64,000 bases of DNA from NCBI RefSeq assembly GCF_030052815.1, contig NC_079496.1, positions 80,527,652 to 80,591,651 on the forward strand, written 5' to 3'. Each line of letters opens with the position of its first letter. The stretch's first letter is position 1. The notes under the pieces are model-generated. The model was not told the DNA's origin. It did not search any database and was given only the letters and a program-made list of their open reading frames with translations. The translations under genes were made by a program, and so were the position numbers. Source of the DNA: Hevea brasiliensis (Eukaryota > Streptophyta > Magnoliopsida > Malpighiales > Euphorbiaceae). Positions 45,010 to 58,271 of this stretch are shown piece by piece.

Positions 45010-47623
45010 CTTAACTATCCAATAAAATTGGAGAAATGAAAATTTCAGAATAGCAAATTAAATTAAAGAACCATTGAAAAATAAAGGAAAAAGAAAAAAA
45101 GAAAAGAAAATTGCGTTATGACATCATGTGTGTGACATCACACATGACCTCATAATTAAATTCTAATTACTTGAAATTTTGACTAAGTCAAAAAGAAGGA
45201 TAATTATACATAAAAACAAAATTAAAAAGATAATTTTTTATCATCTTCTCCATGTTTGCCGTGGCACTCACCTCTCTCATTCTCTCCCTAAGTTCCTCCA
45301 TGAGAGCTTAAATTTAAGCTTTCAAAACCCTAAATTTCACCATAAATTTCCTAGTTTCTCAAGTTAAACCTTGATTTTGAGTATTGAAAAGAAGTGTAGA
45401 AGAAAGAAATTAGAGAAAAATTAGAGAATTAAGAAGATTGGAAAGCTCAAGTGAGGTAAGAATTTAAATTGAAATTTTTAGTTTAAAACATATGTTTTGA
45501 GTTAATTTAACTTAGATTTTAACTTAAATTCAAAAGAAAACTATTATAGGGGACCAAATAAAAATTTTAGCCAGCTAGGATTAGGGTTTGAAATGAATGA
45601 GTTTGAAGGTTGTGAATGATTATTTGAGATAAATTAAGTGTATAGATGTTGATTATGTACTTTAAATTCATTAATTGAATGAATTGTGTAAGTTAGGGTT
45701 CTTGGCACGTAGGGTTTGGGAGAAAATTTGTAGAAAATGGTCAATGGATGTAAATGACCTTATTTGAGTTGAGAAATGGTCAATTGTGACCATTTGTGGT
45801 GTGTATGAATTGTTGGAAACAATTTTAAATTCGGATTAGAGAGGGCCAATCTGCAGGCAGCTTGACCTAGGTCCCTTTTAGGGACCAAAACTGAAATTTT
45901 ACCAACCTAATTGGTGTGAGGCCAATTGGGAATGAAACTAGACACAAAATGACACATTTTTCATTTAGGAATCATGCCCAGAAAGTGACCATAGCATGGT
46001 GAACAAATTGGCCAAATCCGGATTAGGCAATCTGACATGTACAAAAAATGACCAAATGAACAGTGTTTGTTCATTTGGCCATAACTTGGGCTAGGCAGGT
46101 TTAAATGACCTGAAATTTACTAGTAAAGAGTTGAGATATAGACCTAAAACTTTCAGGAAGAACACAAATCCAAATTATGCCCTTAACCAAGTCATTTAGT
46201 CACCCAAAGTTCGTGACCTAAAACTACCAGAACCCAGAATTTGCCTAGAAAATCTGGGTTAGACCAATCTGGCAGCCATGATTCAAATAGCTATAACTTG
46301 AGCTACAAAACTCTAATTGGAGTGATTCAAAAAGGAGAATAAAGTTAAGACAACAAGAAACAATTTCTCTGACGAAAACTTAGCCAAATTCTAACAGCAA
46401 CATGAACAATGGAACAGTGCAACATAGGACACCAAAACTGAAAATTTGTAATTTTGCCTAAAAGACTTAAAATTTGAGAAAACAACCAAAACCAACAAAT
46501 TAGGTAACAAAAATGTGGTATGTGAGTGAAATTAGAATTCCCATACCTATTAAGCATTAGAAAGTCAACAAATTGACTTGAATAGTTCATGAATAGTAAC
46601 TCCGAAATACAAATTTTAAAGAACGTCAAGTTTAGAAATTTAAAGCTATGTATAAGTAGATTTGAATTTATTTTTGAAGTTATGATAAATGGTGATGCCA
46701 AAGCACTGTAAAACTGTGTTTCAGTAGAAAAGAATACCTAGAAAGAACTCGAGACATCAAGTTAAGGCCAAGAGGCGACTCGTATAAGGTTTGTGCACAA
46801 CTAACTATTTTGTTACTTTTCACTTCTAAATTGATTTGAAAAAGTTTATTTTATGATTTATAATTTTGTTGTGTTGAGGATTTTAATTTGTTGAATGAAA
46901 TTGTATAAATTAAATGTAAATTTTCTTATGCATTTAAGGATTTATTGCATGGTTTTGAGGATTGTAAATTTTAAGTTTGATGTGTTGCCAACCTTGAGCA
47001 TGAATTTATGGTGATTCAATATATTAATGGTTTGTAAACACTTTGTAAATAGAAATTATTTTTAATATGATTTGAAACCACAATTGACATGGCAATATAT
47101 GTTGTGAATTCTCATTAGCTTGTCTAGTGAGATATCTCCTCCACTAGATACGATGAGTTCCTTCCTCTCTGGCTTGCCAGTTGGGAAAGAGTTTGAATGA
47201 GTACTCATATATACTAGCTAGTCTTTGTTCCTCTCTTTTAGCCTCTGTTATTGGGAGAGTTTGAAATGTCGTGGTGTACAATACGGCATCTATTTGAATT
47301 TAGGGTCATGGGTTCAACTGTGTGAATTGTTAGCAATGCCCTTTAAATTATGCATAGTTTGATAAATTGTGGTTGAAATAAATAATTTGTTAGTGATTCA
47401 AAATATTTTTGTATTTTTTCAAGATTTAAAAGAAATGTAGATAAATAATTACTATTTGATCAAAATGTTATTCAAATTAATTCAAATTAATAATTTGCAT
47501 GAATGAAAATATTGATTTCTAAATGTTATGAATTTTGAAGAATTTAGAAATTTTAAATTTTTATTTGTTATGAATTGTCAAGCATAACTTGTATTAAGTT
47601 TTAAATTATTAGTTTATGCACCA

Positions 47624-47660
47624 TTGAGTTCACCACTCAGTGATAGCTTTGTATGCTGTC
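47624..47660 (+). other. Two adjacent hairpins in P LTR
   Basis: TTGAGT (47624-47629) pairs with ACTCAG (47635-47640) using one U-G pair. GATAGC (47642-47647) pairs with GCTGTC (47655-47660), also with one U-G pair. It is preceded by TGCACCA and followed by GCAGGTAAAAG. Confidence 0.6.
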
Positions 47661-48358
47661 GCAGGTAAAAGAAAATATAAAGCAGCTGAGCAAGATTACT
47701 AAAAGGCATAGTGAGACTATCTTCGGGTATATCATAGGTATACTCTTGTACTTTAGATTTTGATGTAATTCTATAATTATATGTATGAAATTTACTTTGA
47801 GCAGTTGTACCAACTCTTTTGTAATATATATTTGGATTATAATTAAATACAAATTATTATAAGGTTATCTTGAGATTTTATGTATTTATAAAGTTTTACA
47901 TTACTAAATTTTTAATGATCCCATGAATGTAAATATTAATTTTGTTACCTTAATGAGAGGTTTCAATGTTGATTTAATTTAAACTGTGTATTGAGTTGCT
48001 TGTGCTGATTTGTGAAATGAGATTGAATAATGGAGATGTGATTGAGAAATATATTGGGAGTGTCTTTATTTTTTGGTTTTGAAGAACTGTTTTCTCAAAA
48101 TATAGATAGCACTCTGTCGAAATTTTTGTAAAAATTACAGCGATTTTAAATATCTAAAAATTTAATTTATGTTTGGACTTTAAATAAAAGTTTTTAATAT
48201 CTGAAAAAAATTTTACCCACCAATTAAAAAAAAAATGAATGAAAATTATTTTAAAATCCCTTGTAGTATATTTAATAGATTATCAGTAGGTGAAGTATGG
48301 TAATTCATTAGGTGTACTACGAGAGCATGTTACATCTTACGAGGAGTAGGGTGTGACA

Positions 48359-48620
48359 TTCCCTGCAGTCCAGGGGTCGGCTATTGCCTGCTCCGTAACT
48401 TCCTCGTGCAGTCACCCATCGCTGCGATGCTAGCTCATTTAACTTAGTTTCATTTCATTGCTATTATTTTTCCTTTGTTTATCTTGTATTTTCTTTTCTT
48501 GTATTTCACTTCCTTATATCTCCACACTAATATTTAAATATAATTCCAAGCATCCTAGCTGTCCGGACAGACACTGTCACTGGAACAGTAGAACACACTA
48601 CCGAACATAGGGGTGTTACA
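48359..48620 (-). repeat. Fragment J of a T-family LTR
   Basis: Matches the LTR segment 1618-1879 of T1, ending with the LTR start TGTAACACCCC on the minus strand at 48620. Its left side is cut by P and its right side abuts copia H internal sequence, so it marks a gypsy insertion into H near the 3' end. Only 262 bp remain. Confidence 0.78.
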
Positions 48621-48653
48621 CCTTAGACCCATCTTCTCAAGATGTCGATCTAA

Positions 48654-49244
48654 CTATGCTTGTGACAAAGGCTTAGTGAATGGATCAGCCGGATTTTCAG
48701 CTGATGCTTTATTTGCATGGCTACATTGCCTTGCCCAACTACTTCTCTGATAGTGTGGTAGCGCCTTTCTATGTGTTTGGATTTCTGGTGAAACCGGGGT
48801 TCCATATATCCAAACAGCTTCTTTTACAGAATCAGATGCAGTAATATACTCGGTCTCTGTAGTGGAAGCAACATCTGATGCAGCAATATACTCAGTCTCT
48901 GTAGTAGAATCTGCAGTCGTACTCTGTTTGGAACTCTTCCAACTAACTGCACTTCCATTATAAATGAACACAAATCTAGAGATAGACTTTCTATCATCGA
49001 TATCTGATTGGAAATCAGAATCAGTATAACCATCCAATTGCAAGTCTCCACCTCCATAAATCAAGAATAAATCCTTAGTTCTTTTCAAATATTTAAGGAT
49101 ATTCTTGACAGTTATCCAATGTTCCAAACCTGGATTGGATTGATACATGCTAGTCAAACTAACAGTATATGCGATATCCGGCCTAGTACACAATATTGCA
49201 TACATTAAACTTCCAATAGCCGAAGCATATAGAATCCTGGCCAT
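48654..49244 (-). pseudogene. pol: H RNase H domain
   Basis: Contains SIGS-like and TRPDIAYTVSLTS segments, [39 protein letters not shown] and PADPFTKPL near the end. A short segment around TTETEYIAASDVAS is tandemly duplicated. The normal sequence between AVWI and the ADPFTKPL tail is partly scrambled. It would be the RNase H of copia RT. Confidence 0.82.
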
Positions 49245-49250
49245 TTTATC

Positions 49251-50530
49251 TCATTCTTCAGGTGTCTTTGGAGACATCACTTTAGAAAGGTGGATACCAT
49301 GTCTCACTGGCAACAATCCTCTCTTGGAATCAAGCATGTTAAACCTCTTTAACACCTTTTCCAAGTATAGACATTGGGATAAATCAATTATTCTTTTCGC
49401 TCTATCTCTATAGATGCAAATCCCAAGAATATAGGTTGCCTCCCCTAGTCTTTCATGGAGAATGTATTTGGCAACCACACCTTTACAGTTGTCAACATAC
49501 CTATGTCATTACCCATCAACAATATGTCGTCTACATATAAGATAAGGAAAGTGATAGCACTGTCACTAACCTTCTTATATACACATGGCTCATCCTTATT
49601 TTTGATAAAACCAAATGACTTAATGGCTTCATCAAAACGGATGTTCCAACTCCTCGAAGCTTGTTTCAACCCATAAAAGGATTACTTTAGCTTGCATACA
49701 TTGGAACCATCTTGGGATTCAAAACCCCTAGGCTGGTCCAAGAAAATGTTTTCTTCAATGTATCAATTGAGAAAAGCTGTTTTGACATCCATCTGCCAAA
49801 TCTCATAATCATAGTATGCAGCTATTGCTAATAGAATCCTAATTGATTTAAGCATGGCAACAGGCGAGAAAGTCTCCTCATAGTTTATTCCTTACCTTTG
49901 GTGAAACCCTTTCGCTACTAGCCTTGCCTTATAGGTCTCTATCTTTCCATCAGAATCAATTTTCTTCTTGAAAACCCATTTGTTCCCTATAAGTACAATA
50001 CCTTCAGGTGGGTCAACAAGATCCCAAACTTGATTCTTATGCATGGAATCAATCTCGGATTTCATAGCATCAATCCATTTTGAAGAGTCTATATCTGATA
50101 TAGCTTCTTCATAGGTAAGTGGATCATCTCCATGATCTACTTATTCTTGAGTAGACAACTCTTGTTCTTCTTCATGAAGGAAACCATCTCACTAGCGGGT
50201 GAGATACCCTGGTTGTTCTATGAGGAATAGCTGTAGATGTTTCATCAATGGATGTAGGTTTACTAGATGGATCTATATCCATCTGATCTGTTGGTTAGTC
50301 AGAATTCTCTAATTCTAACTCTATTTGCCTTCCTTTGCCTCATTCTTGAACAAATTGTTGTTCAAGAAATGTGGCATCTCTACTTACCACAACTTTTTGT
50401 GAAGTAGGCAAATATAAATAATATCCAAAACTATCTTTTGGATATCCAACAAATCGACCCTTTTCTGACCTGGTTTCCAATTTATCAGTGTTCAGCTTTT
50501 TGATATAAGCCGGACAACCCCAAATCTTAA
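49251..50530 (-). pseudogene. pol: H reverse transcriptase and linker
   Basis: Frames 49445-49669 and 49251-49478 carry KQASRSWNIRFDEAIKSFGF, YVDDILLMGND and the LSNTFSMKD-like region. The upstream part (49670-50530) matches F at 34280-35130 but is interrupted by several stops and shifts (for example near 49680, 49760, 49890, 50140 and 50290). The YVDD box is intact, but no full-length RT can be made. Confidence 0.8.
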
Positions 50531-51231
50531 CATGCTTAAGAGTTGGTTTTCTTCCATGCCATATCTCATAAGGTGTGGAAAGAAATTGATTTTGATGGAA
50601 TCCTATTCAGAATATACAAAGCTGATTCTAATGCAAATCCCTAAAAGGAGATTGGCATATCAGTATATCTCATCATACTACGTATCATATCCAATAGGGT
50701 ACGATTTCTCCTTTCAGATACACTATTCAGCTGTGGTGTTCCTGGAGGAGTCAGCTAGGAAACAATGCCGTGCTCTCTCAAGTATTCATCAAATTCAGTA
50801 CTCAAATATTCACCTCCACAATCTGATCGAAGAGCTTTAATACTCTTTTCTGTTTGATTTTCCACTTTAGATTTAAATTCTTTGAACTTTTCAAAGGATT
50901 CATGTTTGTATTTCATCAAATACAAATACCTAAACCTTGATTTATTATCAGTAAAGGTAATAAAGTAATGAAAACTGCCTCTAGCCATTTCCTTAAATGG
51001 ACCACATACATCACTATGTATTAGCTCCAAAATATTTTTAGCCCTTAACCCTTGTCCAGCAAAGGGTGATCTAGTCATTTTGCCCTGAAGGCAAGATTCA
51101 CAAGTTGGAGTAGGCTCAGAGCCCAATGAGGATAAAATCCCCATTTTCTCCAGTTTTGCAATCCTATCTTCTGCAACATGACATAACCTTAAGTGCCAAA
51201 TATATTTTGAACTTGAGTTCGTTTTTACCAT
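50531..51231 (-). pseudogene. pol: H integrase
   Basis: Frame 50755-51231 carries the HHCC pre-integrase region (WHLRLCHVAED, CESCLQGKM), the first Asp (HSDVCGPF) and the second (LRSDCGGEYLS, with Cys where I has Arg). It stops just after EHGIVS. The Glu region and the rest continue at 50531-50754 with breaks. Unlike F, it keeps the segment with the second Asp. Confidence 0.82.
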
Positions 51232-51656
51232 GGCATTGCATTCATTTTGTGTTTGTCATTATTATCCAAATAATAAAGATCATCATTCATATAACCGGAA
51301 CCAACATATTTATTTCCAAAATAAATATTGCAAACATCATCTATGAACTGAAATTCATAACCATTTCTAGTCAAACTAGATATAGAAATGATGTTCTTAA
51401 AAGCATCAGGTACATATAAAATATTATCCAAACACAAAACATGTCCAGACATGTAAAAAGATTTAGATCCTATGGCTAAAGCTTTAACAATTGAGCCATT
51501 GCCAATCCGGACTCTAACCTCTTGAGAACGCAAGCTGCTACTATTTGCTAGTTCCTGCATATCATAAGAAATGTGAGAACTGGCACCAGTATCTAAAACC
51601 CAAGTTATAAACGAACTATGAGTATCATCAGAATCTAAATAACAAGATATGGACAT
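51225..51656 (-). pseudogene. pol: H copia protease
   Basis: Carries WVLDTGASSHIS (catalytic DTG), then YMSGHVLCLDNILYVPDAF and KNIISISSLTRNGYEF, the standard plan of a copia protease. It runs on to a stop near 51225, where the frame shifts before the integrase. Of the three copia elements, only H keeps a recognisable protease active site. Confidence 0.85.
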
Positions 51657-52520
51657 ACTTTCCGAAGGTCTATCCTTCTTGTCCTTCAGAGAAGCAAGAT
51701 ACTCTGGGCAGTTCCTCTTCCAGTGCCCATCCTTCTGGCAGTGGTAACAATTTCCTTTGCCTCCATCAGCTTTAGTCTTCCCTTTCTATTTAGCTATTTT
51801 CTTGGAAGGACCAGGAATTTGAGGTTTCTTTTTCTTATTGCCTTTCTTCTTGTTGGATTTTCCAGCAGAAGAAGATGCAATCAAAGCTACCTCTTTTCCT
51901 TTATTGCCCAACATATTCTTTTGGGTAATAACCAGCATGTTGAGTAAACCAGCCAAGGTGCATTCCTGTTTAGTCATATGGAAATTTATCATAAAATTCC
52001 CAAAAGACTCAAGAAGGTACTGAAGGATCAAATCCATCTGCAATTGGAAATCCATGTTAAAGTCAAGATGTTCCAACTGCTCAATTAGCTGAATCATCTT
52101 ATGGACATGATCCCCAACATTCTGTCCCTCAGACATCCTCATGCGGAACAACTGCCTAGATATCTCATACCTAGCATTTCTACTGTGCTCACCATACAAC
52201 TCTTGTAGGTGAAGGAGGATCTCACTTGCACTCTGCATGTTCTCATGCTGCTTCTGTAACTCAATACTCATGGAAGCAAACATGTAACACTTAGCGCTCA
52301 TATCATGCTCCTTCCACTTGTCCAAAGTTTTATGTTCCTCTTGAGTAGCCTCTGGAGGTAAGGGCGCAGGAACATTTGAGTCTAAAACATATCCTATATG
52401 TTCAAGGTTCAGGACAAGTTTCAAATTTCTTAGCCAATCAGACAGATTAGGTCTTGTCAACCTATTGCAATCAAGTATGCTTGCAAGGATATTGGATGGT
52501 GGTGGTTGTTCTATGCTCAT
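51657..52520 (-). pseudogene. gag: H Gag (UBN2-type) with nucleocapsid after an amber codon
   Basis: Frame 51786-52520 (244 codons) starts MSIEQPPPSNILASILD and includes LSDWLRNLKLVLNLEHIGYVL, LHLQELYGEHSRNARYEISRQ and a Lys-rich end, the whole copia Gag core. It closes with TAG after KKIAK. The same reading then continues through KGKTKADGGKG and a CX2CX4HX4C knuckle (CYHCQKDGHWKRNC) at 51657-51785 towards protease. It is the best preserved copia Gag in the window. Confidence 0.87.
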
Positions 52521-54284
52521 TATTATCAGAAAATTAACTACATAAAATAACTAGATTAATTAGTAAATGTATCATGTAATTAACTAAAATGATTATGGTA
52601 TTTTAATCAAATTGGTCCTCCCACTAACTTAGCAAATCCTACACTTCCAAAGTAGAAAACAGAAATCCTAGTTGGATGGATTTCTAGTGGGTGATTGAAT
52701 TCTTATAATTCTATTGATCATCCTCAGGTACATCCATTATTGGAATTATAATAAACTATAAGTGAGCAACTCCTTGCCTATCATATCTCATGTGAGGTTC
52801 AATCCTTTACCTAGCCCCTAATGCTCAAAATCTCAGGTGCATCCATTATTGACTTATCTTGCATTAGTTAAGTTGATCCCATTGAGCCAGTAATTATGCA
52901 AATAATTTTAATGTCCTCAGGTACATCCAATATTGGCCACCAAACTATTTACATATTTACAACATCTCATGCTTAACAATTATTCTTAATCTCTTAAATT
53001 AATTGCATCTTATGCAAGTATTTAAAATTTCTTAAAATAATTGCCTCAATGGAGGGCCCATATTATAATTACTTTAATTATAGCATTTCCAACTTAATCA
53101 TTTGTTTGGAAGATTTTATGGTCATCCTAATTACTATTAAGGTCTCACTTTGCATATTATCCATTTTGCATGCATATATCATATACTTGCATACATTCCC
53201 ATGCATCTATTGCATTCATGGATAAACAGTAAATATGGTATGATCATGGACTTTCTAAGGGATTCAATTCTGAGCAACCAAGAATTGAATCAGAGCATTC
53301 CTACGTGCATTTCATTCATTCATTTTACAAGAGTTGTTGAAGGAGTACATAATCAACACTTCATCTTAAATTCCTCCCACTGGTCCCACCAATGCTCTTG
53401 ACCTCCTTGATCTTCTTGCAATCCAATTACATAGTAATCCTTGGTATACCAAGGCGAATTTACAAGAACTTAAATAAATGAAATTACAACCCAAAATTAT
53501 TACAGCCTTAATAATACATGCCCAAAATAAATTAAAATAAATTAATTAATTTACAATCCCAAAGAAACATAAAAGAAATAAATCTAATCACATTGGTCTT
53601 TTATAGTCCAGGATCATCCATCATGCATATCACTATTTAACAATTAAATAAAATATACATACTTAAATTAAATTGAATATCTCATATTCAACTTAAAAAT
53701 ACAGATTTGAATATGATTCAAACAAATTTAAAAATTCAGATTTGAATCACATTCAAACAAATTTAAAAATCCAGATTTGAATCACATTCAAACAACCTTA
53801 AAAATTCAGATTTGAATCACATTCAAACAATTTTTAAAAATCAGATTTGAATCACATTCAAACAATTTTTTAAAAATTCAGATTTGAATATTATTCAAAC
53901 AACTTCAAAAATTCATATTTGAATATGATTCAAACAACTTTAAAAATTCAGATTTGAATAACATTCAAACAACTTTTAAAATTCAGATTTGAATCACATT
54001 CAAATAATTTTTAAAATTCTGATTTGAATCAAAATTTAATTATGTGATTAAAAATCTAATTAAACAATTTAATTAGACATAGGATGAGCTTTTAGATCAT
54101 ACAACAATTGCAAATTAAAAAGCCAAACCTTGCGCACACCATGGGAGGAGCCAAACCATGCGCACCCATGGTGCACTCCACCATGCCGCCACCTTGTTCA
54201 TTCTAACTAGTAATGAATTGATCAACTTTTGATCAAATCACACAATCAAATCTCATATTGAATAATCTAAATGGAAAATATAGG
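52521..54284 (-). other. H leader between PBS and gag, with tandem repeats
   Basis: Collinear with the F leader: three copies of the CTCAGGTACATCC motif (52723, 52832, 52916) and about nine 35-36 bp hairpin-forming units at 53701-54030. The part near 54110-54180 has a short CATGG-rich duplication that differs from F. No protein-like frame. Confidence 0.75.
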
Positions 54285-54297
54285 GGCTCTGATACCA
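54285..54297 (-). other. H primer-binding site (initiator tRNA-Met)
   Basis: Minus strand TGGTATCAGAGCC, 2 nt from the LTR edge at 54300. Confidence 0.9.
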
Positions 54298-54299
54298 AT

Positions 54300-56410
54300 T
54301 GAAGGAGCGGAAGCATGAAAAACACAAGTTTAGATCATTGAAATTCAAAATTTTTCATCTAGGGTCACATGCATCATGCAAGATTTATTTTTACCTATTT
54401 GATTTCAATGACAAACAACATATTAAAACTCTTTTAATATGTGTTGGATCTAGATTTTCCATTTAAGATTTTAGAATTAATCAGATTAATTCATTATAAC
54501 CCTAGATTAGATCAAGAATAAGTGCACTAACCTTTTGATGCACTGCAGTGTGTTTGGCACCATTGGGATGCATCTTTAGGACACTAGATGTTGTCCCTCT
54601 AGCTTGTCCACACCAAGATCACCTATAACAGCCCTTGAACAGCTTCTAAAGCTTTTTCTATGAATTAGAAAATCAAGTTTTGCCTTTTGAGAGATTACAG
54701 ATGTAAACAGGACACTAGAAACAACTTATACTATTTTTAATTCAAGAGATTATTTGCTAATCTAATTGAATTGATGAGAGATGAAGAACAAGAGAAGGGA
54801 GAGTAGCTAAGGGTAGCGACGCAAAGAGAGAATGACAGCTTGTTATTTTTCTTTTTCATTCTTTCCCTTATATAGCTAGGGCACCACTTAAAACCCTTGC
54901 CACATGTCACCTTTTGATTGGCTCTAGGTTCAATTGACCCAATCACATTGCGCCAAGTGTCAAACCTATATTTAATATTGACTTTAATCATCTTACATGA
55001 TTAAAAGACACTTGGCAAGCTTATGTGTAGTGCCATGTGTCACCATCTCATGGTGCTACATGTCACTCTGTGAAATGACCAAAATACCCCTGTGTCTTAA
55101 TTTTGAGTTCTCAACCCAAAATAATTATTTCTCTTCTTCCAATCAATTTATATCAAATATAAATTAATTAATTAATCTCTAGTAATTAATTTCTCATTAA
55201 TTAAATTCATATTTAAATAATTTAAATATAAATTTAACTTATACTATACATTCAATAACCTAGATTTGATTTCAAGCTATGCTAAGGACTTTGCAATCTA
55301 ATTGCAAATCAAACCTATTTAATTAATCAATTAAACTCTTTAATTAATTAATTAAATCATATTTAATTTGGTGATTACTTGTGTATATGTGTAACTTATT
55401 AGGCTCATCACTAATTGGCAATGAGATATGATATCAACTCTTAATATCATCAGAACTCTTTCTTACCATAAATGATTTCTGTAAATCATTTTATGCAGCT
55501 CATAGACTATGATTAACACCTAGCATAGCATGCCATAACCACCCAATCAGTAATAAGGTTTACCTTAAATGAACCTATAATCATATGTTACCATGCACTA
55601 GAATCTCTCTGTTACAAAATTCCAATTCGAGCTAGAGTCATGGTTAATGTCAAACCCCATTTGCTATAAATATTATGTTCTCTTTTAATTCCAGTTCTTG
55701 ATTAAAAAGATTTTCTCATCAGAAACTCTTTTCTGAATAAATCTATCTGTCCTGGCCAAGAACTTGAAACATCAAGAACAATTAAATAAACATAAGATTT
55801 TATCCTTATTTACTTAGGGGAACAAATTCCATCTTGATCAATACCTATCTCCATATATAACTAGTACGAGCCAACACATGCCCATATACCCATACACAGT
55901 ACAAGTATGAAAGCAGTATCAAACTCAAACCACCTATATACAAGATAACTGTGCTATCTCAGGTCTAAAGATTATATGCACTGATATGATTTATGATAAT
56001 GCATTGACAAGAGTAAACTCTATGTGCTTGTCATAAGTGTCACTAGTTCGACCTACTTATCATGTATCAGTGCCTATCATGTTTGTTATATGGCATGAGA
56101 CTCACCATTCCATCTTGTTTACATCTCATATAAATAACTTGCGAACAAATATGATTACAATCTTTCTGGATAAGTCTTGTCCTTATTATGAAGTATCCTT
56201 GATTGTGAACCTATTTATGTTACTTTGTGCTAGAAATACTGTCACTCATATTCTTAATAACTTAAAAATAGAATTTCTAACAAAATATCAATGGACCTTT
56301 TTTATTACACATAAATATATTATGTAAATGGAAAAGTGAAAATGCCTTTTATTAATAAAACATGTATAAGATACATACTAAATGATATGCTCTAGGGCAT
56401 ACTACTAACA
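54300..56410 (-). repeat. H 5' LTR
   Basis: 2,111 bp; the minus strand runs from TGTTAGTAGTATGCCC to CGCTCCTTCA. It is more diverged from F and I than those are from each other. A TATA-like motif (CTATATAAGGG on the minus strand) is at 54865-54875. Confidence 0.92.
54868..54875 (-). promoter_or_regulatory. Putative TATA box of copia H LTR
   Basis: The minus strand reads TATATAAG. F and I have a weaker TATTTAAG at the same place. It would drive the gag-pol transcript. No start site is visible. Confidence 0.4.
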
Positions 56411-56690
56411 CTAACGACCACAGCATCACATTTTATGGTTTGAATTTCGAGTTTAAATCGACCTTGCAGTCCTTTCCGAGAAGGTCACCCATCGCTGTGA
56501 CTCCCGGCTCATTTAACTTCTTGTGTTCTGTTTTTCTTATTTATACTTGACTATTTGGAAATTACTAATTATTTGCGTTCAGGGCTTATCTAGGTGTCTT
56601 AGATATGGTTCTAATCCTCTTAATTGTTCGGACCAATACCAGTCACTGGAATAGTGAAATATACCAGGCTATACAAATAGGGGTGTTATA
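56411..56690 (-). repeat. E 3' LTR fragment
   Basis: Matches D LTR from about 27775 to 28054. The rest is missing beyond copia H. At 56694-56704 next to it lies a run of 11 C (G on the element strand), an enlarged polypurine tract. Confidence 0.82.
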
Positions 56691-56887
56691 ATTCCCCCCC
56701 CCCCTCCTAAAATAAATTTTGTCTCGAAATTTTCCCTGGTATCAATTTCTGAATAGCTATGGGTGCTGTCTCCTCATATCCTCCTCTCGTTTCCAAGTAG
56801 CTTATTGGCCCGAATGATGGTTTCACAGCACTTTCACTAATGGTATCTGCTTGTTCCGTAGCTGCTTCACCTCATAAGCTAGAATCT

Positions 56888-58076
56888 CTATGGGTTCTTC
56901 CTTATATGTGGGTCTGGATTTACCTCAATCTCTTCTACTGGTAGTATATGAGATGGGTCTAATCTATACCTCCTCAATATAGACACATGGAAGACGTTAT
57001 GTATCTTTTCCAACTCTTGAGGTAGTGCCAAACGATATGCCAAAGGACCCACTCTCTCCAGAACCTCATATGGCCCAATGAAACGAGAACTCAGTTTCCC
57101 CTTTCTGCTGAATCTCATAATTCTCTTCCAAGGGGAAACCTTGAGGAATACTTTGTCACCCACTGCATACTCAATATCCCTTCTTTTCAAATCAATATAG
57201 GACTTCTGACTGTCTGATGCAGTCTTAAGTCGAACTCTGATCAATTGATTTTCTCTTCAGTTTGCTGAATAATTTCTGGCCCAATCATCTTTCTTTCACC
57301 TACCTCATCCCAACACAATGGGTTCTACACTTCCTGCCAGACAAAGCTTCATATGGAGGCATTCCAATGCTTTATTGGTATCTGTTGTTATAAGCAAACT
57401 CAATCAAAGGCAAGTGTGTGTCCCAACTGCCCTTAAACTCAATCACACAAGCTCGTAGCATGTCCTCCAATATCTGTATTACTCTTTCAGACTGGCCATC
57501 TGTCTGTGGGTGGAATGCCATGCTAAAGTTCAATCTAGTTCCTAGGGCTCCCTGAAGACTACCCCAGAATCTAAAAGTGAACCTAGGATCTCTGTCAGAT
57601 ACGATGGATACTGGCACTCCATGCAGTCTTACTATCTCATCTATCTATAACTTGGCCAATCTTTCTAGGCTATAGTCCATCCGGGCAAGCAGAAAATGAG
57701 CAGACTTGGTCAGTCTGTTAACTATAACCCATACTGCATCATGACTCTTTTGTGTCCTCGGAAATCCCATCACAAAATCCATCATTATTCTCTCCCATTT
57801 CCATTCTGGTATTGGTAGTGGATGTAACAAACCAGCTGGTACTTGATGCTCTGCCTTTACTTGTTGACAAGTTAGGCATTTTGAAATAAATTCTGCTACA
57901 TTTCTCTTCATACCCATCCACCAGTAATGTTCTTTCAGCCCTCTATACATTTTTGTGCCATCAGGGTGCACGGCAAAAGGAGATTCATGTGCTTCCTTCA
58001 TAATGATCTGTCTCAAGTCAACATCATTAGGAACACACATTCTGCCTTGGTGAAGCAGTAGGCCATCATCTCTCAC
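56888..58076 (-). pseudogene. pol: E integrase
   Basis: Three frames together cover it. 57645-58076 has the HHCC module (HESPFAVH, CLTCQ) and first Asp (MMDFVMG). 57372-57617 has the second Asp (SDRDPRF) and Glu (GQSERV). 56888-57244 has the C-terminal domain (FIGPYEVLERVG, NVFHVSILRRY). The chromodomain-like tail continues weakly toward 56740. Gaps near 57245-57370 and 57618-57645 hold stops and shifts. Confidence 0.82.
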
Positions 58077-58271
58077 TGAGAATTCAGGCTTCTTCCCTTT
58101 TCTGACTTATTCTAACAGCTTTTGATACTTCTGATCATTTTGAACAGCCATTCTGATCTGATCAATCAACACTGGCTGTACATGCCATGCAACTGCTGTC
58201 TGCCCCTCATCATTAATCTCTAAGCTGGCATGCAATACTCCCAACTCATGTACCATAGACAAAGGAGTAAC

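Larger units (their letters stand above)
39850..48358 (+). repeat. Plus-strand gypsy LTR P, start missing, split by solo LTR G
   Basis: Reverse orientation to its neighbours. The left part (39850-40123) matches the early LTR region of D and E (near 27770-27890 and 56420-56510, inverted). The right part (45010-48358) ends with GAGTAGGGTGTGACA, the family terminus. About 300 bp of the LTR start are missing at the breakpoint with F. No internal region or PBS follows on the right, so it is a 3' or solo LTR inserted in J; TTCCC (48359-48363) would be its target duplication. It contains the palindrome at 45125-45146 and hairpins at 47624-47660. No gene seen. Confidence 0.8.
48621..56410 (-). mobile_element. 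Ty1/copia element H, 3' LTR missing
   Basis: Same family as F and I. From right to left: 5' LTR (54300-56410), PBS, leader repeats, gag, protease, integrase, RT, RNase H. The 3' LTR has been lost; J abuts the end of pol. The right flank CTAAC (56411-56415) is within the LTR of E and would be its target duplication. Confidence 0.88.

Noticed and set aside
46345..46701. 118-residue minus-strand frame with hydrophobic segments in LTR P
   Set aside because: AT-rich LTR sequence; no counterpart kept as a frame in related D LTR.
56037..56327. 96-residue frame repeated near 60189-60446
   Set aside because: Homologous positions in the LTRs of H and I; not conserved as a frame in F.
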